From Methylobacter tundripaludum SV96 (GTDB lineage Bacteria; Pseudomonadota; Gammaproteobacteria; Methylococcales; Methylomonadaceae), in NCBI RefSeq assembly GCF_000190755.2, contig NZ_JH109152.1, positions 682,001 to 746,000 on the forward strand: a stretch of DNA of 64,000 bases, read 5' to 3'. Of the stretch, positions 1 through 14,231 are shown piece after piece. How positions within the stretch are numbered: the stretch's first letter is position 1; each line of letters begins with the position of its first letter. The translations under genes and the position numbers were made by a program. Under the pieces are notes generated by a model. It had not been told where the DNA came from. It ran no database searches and saw only the letters and a list, made by a program, of their open reading frames with translations.

Positions 1-1
1 T

Positions 2-370
2 CCGGATCGTATCCGTTACTGGCAAGACTTAGGGTATCCGATACTTTTTACCGGTGAAGACCAAATGGTTCACGGCGGGCCTCTGATTGATGCACTAAGC
101 AGCCTGAGTTACAGAACTATTTACCTTGTTGCCGGACCGCAAATGCTGGACACTGTCATCCGGGAAAAGCAGTTATCAAGGTTATACCTGACCATTACCC
201 ATCAGCTAATAGGCGGCAAAGACTTCCGTACCTTACTGACCGGGACTACGCTTGGAGCGGAAGGCAACCTGATACTTGAAGCAATGTACTATGAACAGGA
301 CGCGCCGCCCGGATCCGGCCAGTTTTTCATGCAATTCGGTCTGGAGCGATCCACTAGCACTGACACTTAA
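2..370 (+). CDS. RibD_C / dihydrofolate-reductase-like protein, 3' part
   Basis: The reading frame is open from the window edge, so the N-terminus is missing; 122 residues are visible. The segment VAGPQMLDTVIREKQLSRLY followed by LTITHQLIGGKDF matches the C-terminal substrate and NADPH-binding half of the RibD_C fold (pyrimidine or pterin reductases related to dihydrofolate reductase). Whether it reduces a riboflavin precursor, a dihydropterin or something else cannot be read from this fragment. It ends 24 bases before a rubredoxin-MBL gene on the same strand and is probably co-transcribed with it. A pterin dehydratase gene about 1.9 kb downstream makes a pterin-related substrate tempting, but that is inference. 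Confidence 0.75.
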   Translation, partial: PDRIRYWQDLGYPILFTGEDQMVHGGPLIDALSSLSYRTIYLVAGPQMLDTVIREKQLSRLYLTITHQLIGGKDFRTLLTGTTLGAEGNLILEAMYYEQDAPPGSGQFFMQFGLERSTSTDT

Positions 371-394
371 ATTCGATTTTTTAAGGGGGAGCAC

Positions 395-1108
395 ATGAAA
401 CAATGGGTCTGTACAACCTGCGGCTATAACATGATCGGCGATCCCCCTGATGTCTGCCCCTTTTGCGGAGCCCATCATGATAAATTTCTCAGCTGGGAAG
501 ACGCCGAAAAAACCTATCGCGTCACCGCCACTCAAATCAATGAGAGCGTTATCCAACTGGTTTCCGTGCCCAAACTGGGACTGGAACATGCGGCCTACCG
601 GATTGAAACGGAAAATGAGGCTGTATGGATCGATTGTCCTTCCGCATTTAACCGCACACTGGAACCGGTGCGGAAAATATTCTTTACTCACCCGCACTTT
701 ATGGGGGCATCCAATCAATACCGTGAGCTTTGGAATGCAAAAGTCTACCTGCATGCTTTGGACGCAGGGAATCCCTTAATCAAATCATTCCCGGTCGATG
801 AACGTTTCAACAATGACTTTACGATTGACGGGGTGGCAGCGTACCACATAGGCGGACATACGCCGGGCTATACGCTTTATATTTATCAGGACGTGTTGTT
901 TATCTGTGATTACGCATTTCCGCCCGGCCCCAAAATGCGTTTAAACCCCTTCGGTCCGAAAACCGAAACCTTACAAAGAGCTGAACGGATATTGACCATT
1001 ATCAACAGCTATTCATTAAAAACCGTCTGCGGCTATAACTATGTCTGCGGCTTCAAAGACTGGTTGCCGGATTTTGAACGCGCCGTTAAAGCCTCCGCTC
1101 GCGGATAA
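395..1108 (+). CDS. rubredoxin-like plus metallo-beta-lactamase-fold protein with degenerate metal site
   Basis: The protein has 237 residues. The N-terminus is a rubredoxin-type iron site: C6-x2-C9 and C21-x2-C24 (CTTCGY, CPFCGA). Residues ~50-230 are a metallo-beta-lactamase fold. The usual HxHxDH motif reads H99-P-H101-F-M-G, so the Asp and last His are replaced; H155 (GGHTPGY) and D172 (ICDYAF) are kept, while the place where a late GH motif is expected reads VCGYNYVCG. A site for two metals therefore looks incomplete. Classical flavodiiron proteins combine MBL, flavodoxin and sometimes rubredoxin, but no flavodoxin is present here. The start has a clear AAGGGGGA ribosome site. The stop shares one base with the next ATG, so translation is probably coupled to the ornithine cyclodeaminase-like gene. 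The function is unknown; an electron-transfer or redox role is inferred from the rubredoxin site. Confidence 0.8.
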   Translation: MKQWVCTTCGYNMIGDPPDVCPFCGAHHDKFLSWEDAEKTYRVTATQINESVIQLVSVPKLGLEHAAYRIETENEAVWIDCPSAFNRTLEPVRKIFFTHPHFMGASNQYRELWNAKVYLHALDAGNPLIKSFPVDERFNNDFTIDGVAAYHIGGHTPGYTLYIYQDVLFICDYAFPPGPKMRLNPFGPKTETLQRAERILTIINSYSLKTVCGYNYVCGFKDWLPDFERAVKASARG

Positions 1109-2118
1109 TGAAGATTCTTACCGTCGCTGACATTCAAGAGCTGATACAGGTTATTGGCCTGGAAAATTTCTTCAAGCGGGTTATTACCGCTTTAGAAGAA
1201 GATTTCGGTCGTTGGAGCGAGTTTATTTTATCGCCGCGTCACGGAACCTATTATCCTGATGGCGTCATTGAGTTGATGCCCTGTGCAGACCGGCAGCACT
1301 ATGCATTCAAATATGTTAACGGCTATCCCGGCAATCCGCTTAAAGGCAAACTCAACGTTGTAGCCATCGGAGTCTTAAGCGATGCCGATAGCGGCTATCC
1401 GCTAATGATTAGCGAAATGACCTTATTGACCGCATTCAGGACAGCGGCAACGGGCGTTCTGGCAGCAAAATACCTAGCCCGTGAAGATGCAAAAACTTTA
1501 GCCATTATAGGTACCGGGGCGCAGGCGGAGTTTCAGGTACTGGCATTCGCCGGTTTTTTTCCACTGGAAGAAATCCGTTTTTTTGATAGCGATCCGCAGG
1601 CTATGGTCAAATTCTCACGGAACCTGGCCGAACAAAAGTTCAGGTTAATTCCTTGCGACAGTATCGTCGAAGCCGTGCGCGATGCCGACATTGTGATAAC
1701 GGCGACCGCCGCCAAAAAACGGCAGTCCTTGTTTGAAATTGAGGATATTGCACCGGGTGCCTATATACTTGCGATGGGCGGCGACAGCCCGGGGAAAACC
1801 GAGCTATCTGCCGAATTCCTGAAACAGGTCAGGCTGGTGGTCGAATATAAACCGCAAAGTCTGGTAGAAGGGGAGGTGCAACAATGCGAAGCCGATCTTA
1901 TCTATGCCGAATTATGGGAACTGGTCTGCAAGAATAAGCCCGGAAGGCGGAATAATCGGGAGATTACGCTGTTCGATTCAGTCGGGTTTGCGTTGGAGGA
2001 TTACTCGATACTTCGGGTTGTTTATGAACTGGCAAAAGAATATCAACTGGGCACAGAGTCGGATTTAATACCCGAACTCAACGATCCTAAAAATTTATTT
2101 GGCTTACTGAATCTTTGA
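1108..2118 (+). CDS. ornithine cyclodeaminase / mu-crystallin family protein
   Basis: The protein has 336 residues, the usual length for the family. The substrate-side motif KYVNGYPGNP lies at ~68-77, the Rossmann dinucleotide site AIIGTGAQAE at ~132-141, and the conserved GGDSPGKTEL at 224-233 contains D226, the position of the catalytic aspartate in bacterial ornithine cyclodeaminase. The family includes NAD-dependent ornithine to proline deamination, alanine dehydrogenases and ketimine reductases, so the substrate is uncertain. Its ATG overlaps the stop of the rubredoxin-MBL gene by one base. An arginase gene lies nearby on the other strand (2585-3451), and arginase makes ornithine. That fits an arginine to ornithine to proline route, but the link is inferred from proximity. 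Confidence 0.85.
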   Translation: MKILTVADIQELIQVIGLENFFKRVITALEEDFGRWSEFILSPRHGTYYPDGVIELMPCADRQHYAFKYVNGYPGNPLKGKLNVVAIGVLSDADSGYPLMISEMTLLTAFRTAATGVLAAKYLAREDAKTLAIIGTGAQAEFQVLAFAGFFPLEEIRFFDSDPQAMVKFSRNLAEQKFRLIPCDSIVEAVRDADIVITATAAKKRQSLFEIEDIAPGAYILAMGGDSPGKTELSAEFLKQVRLVVEYKPQSLVEGEVQQCEADLIYAELWELVCKNKPGRRNNREITLFDSVGFALEDYSILRVVYELAKEYQLGTESDLIPELNDPKNLFGLLNL

Positions 2119-2254
2119 AATAGAGTGTTCCCGAGAGCTAAGGATATTCGCCTACGGCAATAAACTCCATCCGCTTGGTGATACTACCTATTGATTCAAG
2201 GCATTGATTTCTCTAATCTGTGGCTATTCAAAAAGCAGCATTTGGAAAATATCT

Positions 2255-2590
2255 ATGACTGACCTGATCCGTAAGACATGTGAAGTGTGCAGAATTGGCG
2301 CACCGTTGGCCACTCAGGCGGAAATCGACGAATTTATGCCGCAACTACAGGGCTGGGAGCTTGTCGAAATAGACGGCATCAAGCGCTTACAAAAAACCTT
2401 CAAGTTCAATAATTTTGCAAACGCCCTGTCGTTTACCAATAAAATCGGCGCACTTTGCGAGCAAGAAGGCCATCACCCGGCCATTTTAACGGAATGGGGC
2501 AGGGTAACCGTGACCTGGTGGTCTCACAAGATAAAAGGCTTACACGTTAATGATTTTGTTATGGCCGCCAAGACAGACGCTTTGCTATAA
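2255..2590 (+). CDS. phhB: pterin-4a-carbinolamine dehydratase
   Basis: The protein has 111 residues and the N-terminal pattern MTDLIRKTCEVC typical of bacterial PhhB. Catalytic residues are visible: H73-H74-P75 (EGHHPAI), H91 (WWSHKI) and D100 in HVNDF. It dehydrates 4a-hydroxytetrahydropterin, recycling the cofactor used by aromatic amino acid hydroxylases; no such hydroxylase gene is in the window. The frame is open upstream to 2204, but the ATG at 2255 was chosen because the family starts there and a GGA lies just ahead of it. It runs toward the arginase gene, and the two 3' ends overlap by six bases. A second, divergent member of the family is at 38287-38670. Confidence 0.92.
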   Translation: MTDLIRKTCEVCRIGAPLATQAEIDEFMPQLQGWELVEIDGIKRLQKTFKFNNFANALSFTNKIGALCEQEGHHPAILTEWGRVTVTWWSHKIKGLHVNDFVMAAKTDALL

Positions 2591-3451
2591 GGTCTCTCCG
2601 TAGAACGTCTCAATAATCTTTTTCATCAAGTGTAAGGTTTTATTTTCAGGGTCTTTTTCCGGATTAAATTCGCTGATTTCCAGGCCGCATATTTTCGGAT
2701 GCCGATTAATCAATGCAAGCGCTTTTAGCAGTTCCTCCGCTTTAATGCCGCCTTGAGCAGGCGTTTCAACGCCGGGAGCATCGTCAGGATCGATAAAATC
2801 CAAATCGATGCTGATGCCGATAACCTGACACGACAGGCTGAGTTTATCGATGGCTTTAGTTAACACTTGGGCAAGTCCATCAATCTGTTCGGCAAAAATA
2901 ATTTCTACCTTCGCTTGCTTTAATAGGTCGTATTCTTCATTTTCGTAACTCCGGACGCCGATCAGAATGAGGTTTTCCGGTTTGATAAAATCGGAACCAG
3001 GATACATCGCCGCCAGTTTTTTATCCGCTTTTCCAAGCAAAGCGGCCAGCGGCATGCCATGAATATTACCGGATGGCGATGTAGCAAATGTATGCGCATC
3101 CATGTGTGCATCCAGCCAGATCAGACCGAATTTACCGGGCCGCTGCAATCCATTCAGCACGCCGCCCCAGGTTCCCAACGCACAGGAATGGTCGCCGCCG
3201 ATGACCAGGAAAACCTGGTTTTGTTCTGTCCAGTATTGGCTGAACCGGCTTATCGATTGATTCAGCCTGGATAATTTTTCGTCCTTTGACCCGTTATTTT
3301 CAGGATAAAGCATATGCCACTGGAGTTGCAGGCCTTGCTGTTCAGGTTTTTGAAGGGCAAACGCATCGCGCAGCATTTCCGCCGCATAGCCGCATGTACG
3401 CAACGGCCCGCCTAAACATGATGCAATGCCTAAAGTTTGTAAAATAGCCAC
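2585..3451 (-). CDS. arginase / agmatinase family (probable arginase)
   Basis: With the GTG start at 3451 the protein has 288 residues. Manganese-binding motifs of the ureohydrolase family are complete: GGDHS (~85-89), DAHMDAH (~114-120) and SIDLDFIDP (~214-222), followed by DDAPGVETP. The last block resembles arginases, which hydrolyse arginine to ornithine and urea, more than agmatinases. A TTG at 3475 would add eight residues, but it has no visible ribosome site, whereas GAGG lies about seven bases before the GTG and the family's first strand (ILQTLGIA) starts right after it. The gene diverges from the DCC thiol protein gene with only about 29 bases between starts, so the two promoters must overlap. 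It converges on phhB. Confidence 0.88.
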   Translation of the reverse strand: MAILQTLGIASCLGGPLRTCGYAAEMLRDAFALQKPEQQGLQLQWHMLYPENNGSKDEKLSRLNQSISRFSQYWTEQNQVFLVIGGDHSCALGTWGGVLNGLQRPGKFGLIWLDAHMDAHTFATSPSGNIHGMPLAALLGKADKKLAAMYPGSDFIKPENLILIGVRSYENEEYDLLKQAKVEIIFAEQIDGLAQVLTKAIDKLSLSCQVIGISIDLDFIDPDDAPGVETPAQGGIKAEELLKALALINRHPKICGLEISEFNPEKDPENKTLHLMKKIIETFYGETL

Positions 3452-3480
3452 ATCACCCTCGCTAATCGGAGGCAATCAAT

Positions 3481-3852
3481 ATGAATCAGGATAAAGTCAA
3501 AATTAATGTTTATTACGACGGAGCCTGTCCCAAATGCGTCAAAGACAGGTCGACCTATGAAAAACTCGCCGGCAAAGCGGGCGAAGACGTCTGCTGGATC
3601 GACATCACCGGCCGGGAAGAGCAGCTGCGTAAAATCGGCATCGACCCTCACAAGGCGCTGACCGAACTGCATGTTCAGGATGAAAATCAGCGGATTCATT
3701 CCGAGATGGATGCGTATATCCTGCTGATGAGCAAAGTGCCTGTATTGAAACCGCTGGCCTGGCTGATCGGGTTGCCGCTGATTCGGCCGTTGCTCGCCGG
3801 AATCTACCATTGGCAGGTTAATCGACGCCTGCACCGTAGCGGACGGCTATGA
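3481..3852 (+). CDS. DCC-family (DUF393) thiol-disulfide oxidoreductase-like protein
   Basis: The 123-residue protein carries the family signature YYDGACPKC at 11-19, where C16 and C19 form a CxxC pair in a thioredoxin-like fold. A hydrophobic segment near residues 80-108 (VLKPLAWLIGLPLIRPLLAGIY) is also typical. Members are assumed to be thiol-disulfide oxidoreductases, but substrates are generally not known. A strong GGAGG lies eight bases before the ATG. The gene diverges from arginase and ends exactly at the start of the nested palindrome at 3851, which also reaches the stop codon of the convergent aconitase gene. Confidence 0.85.
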   Translation: MNQDKVKINVYYDGACPKCVKDRSTYEKLAGKAGEDVCWIDITGREEQLRKIGIDPHKALTELHVQDENQRIHSEMDAYILLMSKVPVLKPLAWLIGLPLIRPLLAGIYHWQVNRRLHRSGRL

Positions 3853-4021
3853 TTAATCCTAAAAAAATCAGTTGGAGCGCGTGTCATCCGTTCGTGCTGA
3901 GCTTGTCGAAGCATGAACGGATGACACGCCACCACCCATTCGGTGAGCATTCCAAACCCCGCTCATCCTTCGACAAGCTCAGGGCGAACGGGATTTGGAA
4001 TGCTCAACTGATTTTTCTAGG

Positions 4022-4024
<3 letters not shown>
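3851..4024. repeat. nested palindromic (REP-like) element between convergent stops
   Basis: The outer arms pair GATTAATCCTAAAAAAATCA and the following GTTG at 3851-3874 with the nearly exact reverse complement ending in GGTTAATC near 4026. Two hairpins lie inside: 3881-3927 (arms GTGTCATCCGTTC / GAACGGATGACAC) and 3943-4005 (arms GAGCATTCCAAA / TTTGGAATGCTC). The loops of both carry the CTTCGACAAGCTCAG core or its complement. The outer arms touch the stop codons of the DCC gene and acnA. It may act as a two-way terminator or mRNA 3' stabiliser. A related copy lies at 10087-10194. Confidence 0.85.
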
Positions 4025-6718
<2,694 letters not shown>

Positions 6719-6957
6719 GATAGAAACCTCCCTGATGGGCTCGACAAATGTTATTAACTTAAATAGCTTTTACCCGTATCAGTAGTTGCGTCAAGGATTT
6801 TGATTTTATCTTGAGGTAATCGAGAGCTAAATTTTGGTTTAAAAGTTCATCTGATGAAATGGTGATTTCAATCGGATACCGGGCAAGAAGTTTTCTATTC
6901 AAACCGGGGGAAAACCGTTATAGTCAAACTCTGTTCATTCTGACTCAGGAGGCTATC
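6719..6957. promoter_or_regulatory. divergent acnA / fumC control region
   Basis: This AT-rich region separates the divergently transcribed acnA and fumC. A possible -10 box for fumC is TATAGT at 6919-6924, without a convincing -35 partner. A strong AGGAGG at 6947-6952 serves the short reading frame that starts at 6958. No recognised operator was identified. Confidence 0.4.
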
Positions 6958-7035
6958 ATGGCTGACACCGGAATCGATAATAATGCCGTAGCAGTGCCGA
7001 ATAAAATTCTGCAACTACAGGCAGGCAAGTCATGA
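6958..7035 (+). CDS. 25-residue leader-like reading frame overlapping fumC
   Basis: An ATG at 6958 follows a strong AGGAGG at six-base spacing and opens a 25-codon frame ([20 protein letters not shown], then QAGKS). Its TGA at 7033-7035 overlaps the fumC ATG at 7032 as ATGA. fumC itself has no good ribosome site of its own, since the bases before its ATG are GGCAAGTC. The arrangement suggests translational coupling of fumC to a short upstream peptide. No family is recognised for the peptide, and it could instead be a chance frame. Confidence 0.5.
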   Translation: MADTGIDNNAVAVPNKILQLQAGKS

Positions 7036-8435
7036 AAAATAAGACCGCCAATACCCGCACAGAAACCGACTCCTTCGGCCCCATCCAAGTACCCGCCGAC
7101 AAATACTGGGGCGCGCAAACCCAGCGATCCCTTCTTAACTTCAAAATCGGTAATGAACGCCTGCCTCGGCCTTTGATCCGCGCGCTGGGCATCGTCAAAT
7201 ATTGCGCAGCATTATCGAATATCGCGCTGAACAATATTGATGACAAAATCGGCTACGCGATAGTCGATGCGGCTCGGGAGGTGATCGACGGCAATCTGGA
7301 CGACAACTTTCCTCTTGTGGTCTGGCAGACCGGTTCCGGCACCCAGTCCAATATGAATGCCAACGAGGTGATTGCTAATCTGGCTATCGAGCGGCTTGGC
7401 GGTGCTATGGGCACTAAAACGCCGGTGCATCCGAACGATCATTGCAACCGCAGTCAGTCGTCGAATGATGCCTTTCCAACGGCCATGCATATTGCGACGG
7501 TCGAGCAGTTGCACCATTTACTGATTCCTTCGCTCCAGCATTTGCACCGCGCGCTGTCCGACAAATCCCAGTCATGGAATGAAATAATCAAGATTGGGCG
7601 AACGCATTTGCAGGACGCAACCCCGCTGACATTGGGGCAGGAGTTTTCCGGTTACGCTGCCCAGGTGCAATTCGGTATCGACCGGATTAACGACAGTCTC
7701 AAACGGCTGTATCCGTTGGCGCAAGGCGGTACGGCGGTGGGCACCGGCCTGAATTCGAAACCGGGTTTCGGCGAACAGTTTGCCGAAGAAGTTGCGAAGT
7801 TTACCGGGCTTCCTTTCGTCTCTGCGGCCAATAAATTCGAGGCATTGGCTGCGCACGACGCGATGGTGGAAATCTCCGGAGTGTTAAACACCATCGCGGT
7901 CAGTCTTACTAAAATAGCCAATGATATTCGCCTGTTGAGTTCGGGACCGCGCTCCGGCATTGGTGAACTATCGCTGCCTGAAAACGAACCCGGTTCTTCG
8001 ATCATGCCGGGCAAGGTGAATCCGACCCAATGCGAAGCCATGACGATGGTTTGCGCACAGGTCATGGGTAATCACACCACCGTTACTTTTGCCGGGGCGC
8101 AAGGGCATTTGGAACTCAATGTGTTCAAGCCGGTCATTATTTATAACGTGCTCCAGTCGATCCGCCTGATCGGCGACGCGGCGGTCAGTTTCACCGATCA
8201 TTGCGTTGTCGGCATTGAGCCGAATATCGACCGTATTGCCGAGCTTATGGAACGGTCGCTGATGCTGGTAACCGCCCTGGCGCCGCGCATCGGCTACGAC
8301 AATGCGGCCAAAATTGCGAAACTGGCTTTTAAAAACCGCAGTACGCTGCGTGAAGAGGCGGTTTCCGGCGGATTTGTGACCGAAGAGGAATTCGACAAGC
8401 TTGTTTGTCCGGAAAACATGATTTTTCCCCAATAA
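7032..8435 (+). CDS. fumC: class II fumarate hydratase
   Basis: The protein has 467 residues, as expected for iron-independent FumC, which hydrates fumarate to L-malate in the TCA cycle. Motifs in order are GSGTQSNMN (101-109), [14 protein letters not shown] (133-146), [10 protein letters not shown] (191-200) and the superfamily signature [11 protein letters not shown] (321-331), whose mobile loop supplies the catalytic serine. It is divergent from acnA. Its start overlaps the stop of a 25-codon frame, which probably helps load ribosomes. A GlcG-like gene follows 63 bases later. Confidence 0.97.
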   Translation: MKNKTANTRTETDSFGPIQVPADKYWGAQTQRSLLNFKIGNERLPRPLIRALGIVKYCAALSNIALNNIDDKIGYAIVDAAREVIDGNLDDNFPLVVWQTGSGTQSNMNANEVIANLAIERLGGAMGTKTPVHPNDHCNRSQSSNDAFPTAMHIATVEQLHHLLIPSLQHLHRALSDKSQSWNEIIKIGRTHLQDATPLTLGQEFSGYAAQVQFGIDRINDSLKRLYPLAQGGTAVGTGLNSKPGFGEQFAEEVAKFTGLPFVSAANKFEALAAHDAMVEISGVLNTIAVSLTKIANDIRLLSSGPRSGIGELSLPENEPGSSIMPGKVNPTQCEAMTMVCAQVMGNHTTVTFAGAQGHLELNVFKPVIIYNVLQSIRLIGDAAVSFTDHCVVGIEPNIDRIAELMERSLMLVTALAPRIGYDNAAKIAKLAFKNRSTLREEAVSGGFVTEEEFDKLVCPENMIFPQ

Positions 8436-8498
8436 AGAACGAAAGAGAATACCATTAAGCGGTTAGGTACTTTTGATAACGAATAGAGGAGATAGATC

Positions 8499-8933
8499 AT
8501 GCATGTAACATACGAACTGGCCGAACAGGCAATGGCTGCGGCCATTGCCGAGTCAAAAAAAATCGGTACGCAGATGTGTATCGCCGTAGTGGATTCCGGC
8601 GCTGACTTAAAGGCGTTCGTGAGAATGGACAATGCCTGGGTAGGCAGCGTGGATATTGCCATCAAGAAAGCCAAAACTGCTTGTTTCTTCGCCATGAACA
8701 CGGGGCAAATCGGTCAGCTATCGCAACCGGGTGGGCCGCTTTACGGGATTGAACATTCTAACGACGGGCTGATAACCTTTCCCGGAGGTGTTCCTATCGT
8801 TGACAAGGATGGCGTTCTAATCGGCGCTGTCGGCGTCAGCGGCAGTGCGGTGGAAAACGATCATCGAGTTGCCAAAGCCGGGGCGGAAGCAATCGGGGTT
8901 TCCGATTTACCCGAGCACCCCTGGCGAACCTGA
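8499..8933 (+). CDS. GlcG / HbpS family (DUF336) protein
   Basis: The 144-residue protein begins with a helix ([18 protein letters not shown]) followed by [22 protein letters not shown], the pattern of the GlcG/HbpS family; the glycine-rich [20 protein letters not shown] closes the fold. Relatives include the haem-binding HbpS of Streptomyces and GlcG of glycolate operons, and many are uncharacterised. No signal peptide is visible, so it is probably cytoplasmic. A good GAGGAGA ribosome site precedes the ATG. It lies 63 bases after fumC and before a rho-independent terminator, so it may share the fumC transcript. Confidence 0.85.
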   Translation: MHVTYELAEQAMAAAIAESKKIGTQMCIAVVDSGADLKAFVRMDNAWVGSVDIAIKKAKTACFFAMNTGQIGQLSQPGGPLYGIEHSNDGLITFPGGVPIVDKDGVLIGAVGVSGSAVENDHRVAKAGAEAIGVSDLPEHPWRT

Positions 8934-8955
8934 GCCTAAGATCATTTTCAGGATT

Positions 8956-8996
8956 ACATCGTTCCCACGCAGAGCGTTGGAACGATGTATTTTTTT
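8956..8996 (+). terminator. rho-independent terminator after the GlcG-like gene
   Basis: A ten-base-pair stem (ACATCGTTCC / GGAACGATGT) with a CACGCAGAGCGTT loop is followed by ATTTTTTT. The sequence resembles a dispersed GTTCCCACGCAGAGCGT-type repeat, so a repeat copy may have been co-opted as terminator. Confidence 0.8.
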
Positions 8997-9057
8997 GGGC
9001 TAAATTCAGGCAGTCCCCATCATAATTCCTCATCCATTCATGAATGGTCATTTGATG

Positions 9058-9546
9058 TTATTCAAAAAGACATTCACTCAAATCGGGCGTTGTCGCCGGT
9101 TTTGACATCTTGCCGTCATGGATCGCTTGAAAGGCTTTATTGAAATCCGCGTTGATAAAACTGCTCGATAAATGAGCACACAAACAATAAACGGCTGAGT
9201 AATCATCGGTGTTGCCTGAGGTGCAATTATTGATTCTGTCGGACAGGATACGGATGATAGAAAGAATAAAGCCATCATGTCGCCATGTTACCGGATGGTC
9301 TGTAACATCATTTCCCCGTATCGCAATAGCGCCCAATGCACAATAGGCAAGATTAACCAGTCCGGCCAATATTTCAACCATATCGCCCGCTTTAATCGCT
9401 TTTAATACCGCGCTGCCTTCATCCATGAGTAATGCTTGACGCATAACAATATCCATATCGGATAACCGCTCATTTGCCCCATGTTCGGCTTGCGGAAGTG
9501 AAAATGTGTCGTGGAATTCTCTAACTAACTTTAAGTGCTTATTCAT
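9058..9546 (-). CDS. MazG-like all-alpha NTP pyrophosphatase-like protein, catalytic residues eroded
   Basis: The 162-residue protein starts with LVREFHDTFSLPQ, a pattern found in phosphoribosyl-ATP pyrophosphohydrolase / MazG-like (Cof or DR2231 type) proteins. It continues with a helix pair around 35-75 and ends with FNKAFQAIHDGKMSK, also typical. Members hydrolyse nucleoside triphosphates using EExxE and ExxD motifs. Here those positions read D42-E43-G-S-A and E58-I-L-A-G-L-V-N65, so several acidic ligands are missing and activity is doubtful. A GAGGAT ribosome site precedes the ATG. It lies 72 bases downstream of the DUF6494 gene on the same strand. The family assignment rests on pattern memory only. 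Confidence 0.55.
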   Translation of the reverse strand: MNKHLKLVREFHDTFSLPQAEHGANERLSDMDIVMRQALLMDEGSAVLKAIKAGDMVEILAGLVNLAYCALGAIAIRGNDVTDHPVTWRHDGFILSIIRILSDRINNCTSGNTDDYSAVYCLCAHLSSSFINADFNKAFQAIHDGKMSKPATTPDLSECLFE

Positions 9547-9618
9547 GGTTTTTATCCTCGTCGACTTACGTCGAATTAATGTAATAACCAGGCCTAACTA
9601 AAGTTTTTTCAAAGCGAT

Positions 9619-9825
9619 TTATTCAAGCGCTATTTTTCCCTCAATGCAATGGTTGACGCCAAGAGCGGGAGCATCCAGGGTCATTTTAATGTCTATGGTC
9701 TCGGAACCGTTCAGTTTGCCGGATTCAACGGCTTTGAGCACGGCATGTTCGATCTCGCGTTGTGATGTGATGCCGACATGTTTGAGATATTTTCTGATTT
9801 CTAAATTTAATGTGTCTTCATTCAT
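9619..9825 (-). CDS. DUF6494 family small protein
   Basis: The 68-residue protein has the pattern MNEDTLNLEIRKYLKHVG followed by TSQREIEHAV and ends IEGKIALE, matching small proteins of unknown function filed as DUF6494. An N-terminal helix pair (residues 5-38) precedes a short beta-rich tail (KMTLDAPALG, CIEGKI). No membrane segment is seen. A very strong AGGAGG seven bases before the ATG suggests good expression. The MazG-like gene follows downstream on the same strand. Confidence 0.75.
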   Translation of the reverse strand: MNEDTLNLEIRKYLKHVGITSQREIEHAVLKAVESGKLNGSETIDIKMTLDAPALGVNHCIEGKIALE

Positions 9826-10214
9826 TTTGACCTCCTAAAGGCAAAGTAGATTCCACAAGCATGAGCAATGGAACTTGTTTTGTGATGAAAGAACTGTCAT
9901 TTTGTAATCATAAAAACTTCTCATGAACTGTATCATGTCCTGATGTTACGTACACTGCCAAAAAATAATTATTTTTTCGCCTACAAAAAAGGGAGGTGTT
10001 GCCGGTCAAAAATTATCAGGAAGCGGCGAAAACAGGTTATTAAAATTAGTAGCCTACGCCCCAATCGGGGGGGCAATGTTAATCTTAAAACGCAGTAGGA
10101 GTGAGTGAAAGCGACTTGGTGAGCATTCAAAAAACCGCTTACCCTTCGATAAGCTCAGGGCTAACGGGATTTTTGAGTGCTCATCTGCGGTTTTCGGGTT
10201 GATGCGGGAACCGC
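9826..10214. other. intergenic region with AT palindrome and REP-like element
   Basis: No gene is visible. It holds a perfect 18-base AT palindrome (AAAAAATAATTATTTTTT, 9960-9977) and the palindromic element at 10087-10194. The DUF6494 promoter should lie in the left part, but no clear boxes were found. Confidence 0.6.
10087..10194. repeat. second copy of the nested REP-like palindrome
   Basis: The outer arms AAAACGCAG (10087-10095) and CTGCGGTTTT (10185-10194) enclose an inner hairpin at 10121-10182 (GAGCATTCAAAAA / TTTTTGAGTGCTC) with a TTCGATAAGCTCAGGGCTAA core. It aligns with 3943-4005, and base changes in one inner arm are matched in the other. Like the first copy, it lies directly downstream of a minus-strand stop codon, here the hybrid kinase. 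Confidence 0.8.
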
Positions 10215-13774
<3,560 letters not shown>

Positions 13775-13778
<4 letters not shown>

Positions 13779-14230
13779 GGCTGTTTCATCGCTGCGGGGG
13801 GGGATTCGTTGGTCGCCAGCCAGTACACACCCAGACGCGCTACAGTCTCGGCGAATTCGGAAAAATCCACCGGCTTGCGCACGAAGCTGTTGGCGCCGAC
13901 TTCATAGCTTTTCAGGCAATCACGATTCTCATCCGACGAGGTGAGAATGACGACCGGCAGTAGCGCAGTGCGGGTGTCGGCGCGCAGTCGTTCCAGCACT
14001 TCCAGGCCGGACAGGCGCGGCAGGCCGATGTCAAGCAGTACTACGGTGGGCAGGTCGGGGCCTTCCCGGTCGGCGAATTCGCCCTGCCGGAACAGATAAT
14101 CCAGAGCTTGTTGACCGTCGCGAACTACGTCTATCCGGTTGATCAGGTTGGCGCGGCGTAAGGCGCGCAAGGTCAGTATTTCGTCCTGTAGGTTGTCTTC
14201 TACCAGCAAGATGGTTTTGCTATTGATCAC
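13775..14230 (-). CDS. CheY-like response regulator (Rcp1 type)
   Basis: The 151-residue protein is a single receiver domain with no output domain: [19 protein letters not shown], phospho-acceptor aspartate in [13 protein letters not shown], and the lysine in [11 protein letters not shown]. The spacing EDN..DE and the insertion [14 protein letters not shown] are typical of the Rcp1 class that partners phytochrome-like kinases. The start is GTG at 14230, chosen because AGGAGG lies immediately upstream at correct spacing; the frame runs further upstream only through the coding region of the kinase fragment. It lies one base after that fragment's stop and overlaps the hybrid kinase start by ATGA. 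Confidence 0.9.
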
Positions 14231-14231
14231 A

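Noticed and set aside
3452-3475. TTG start of arginase at 3475
   Set aside because: No ribosome site is seen, and the GTG at 3451 has GAGG at good spacing and begins at the family's first strand.
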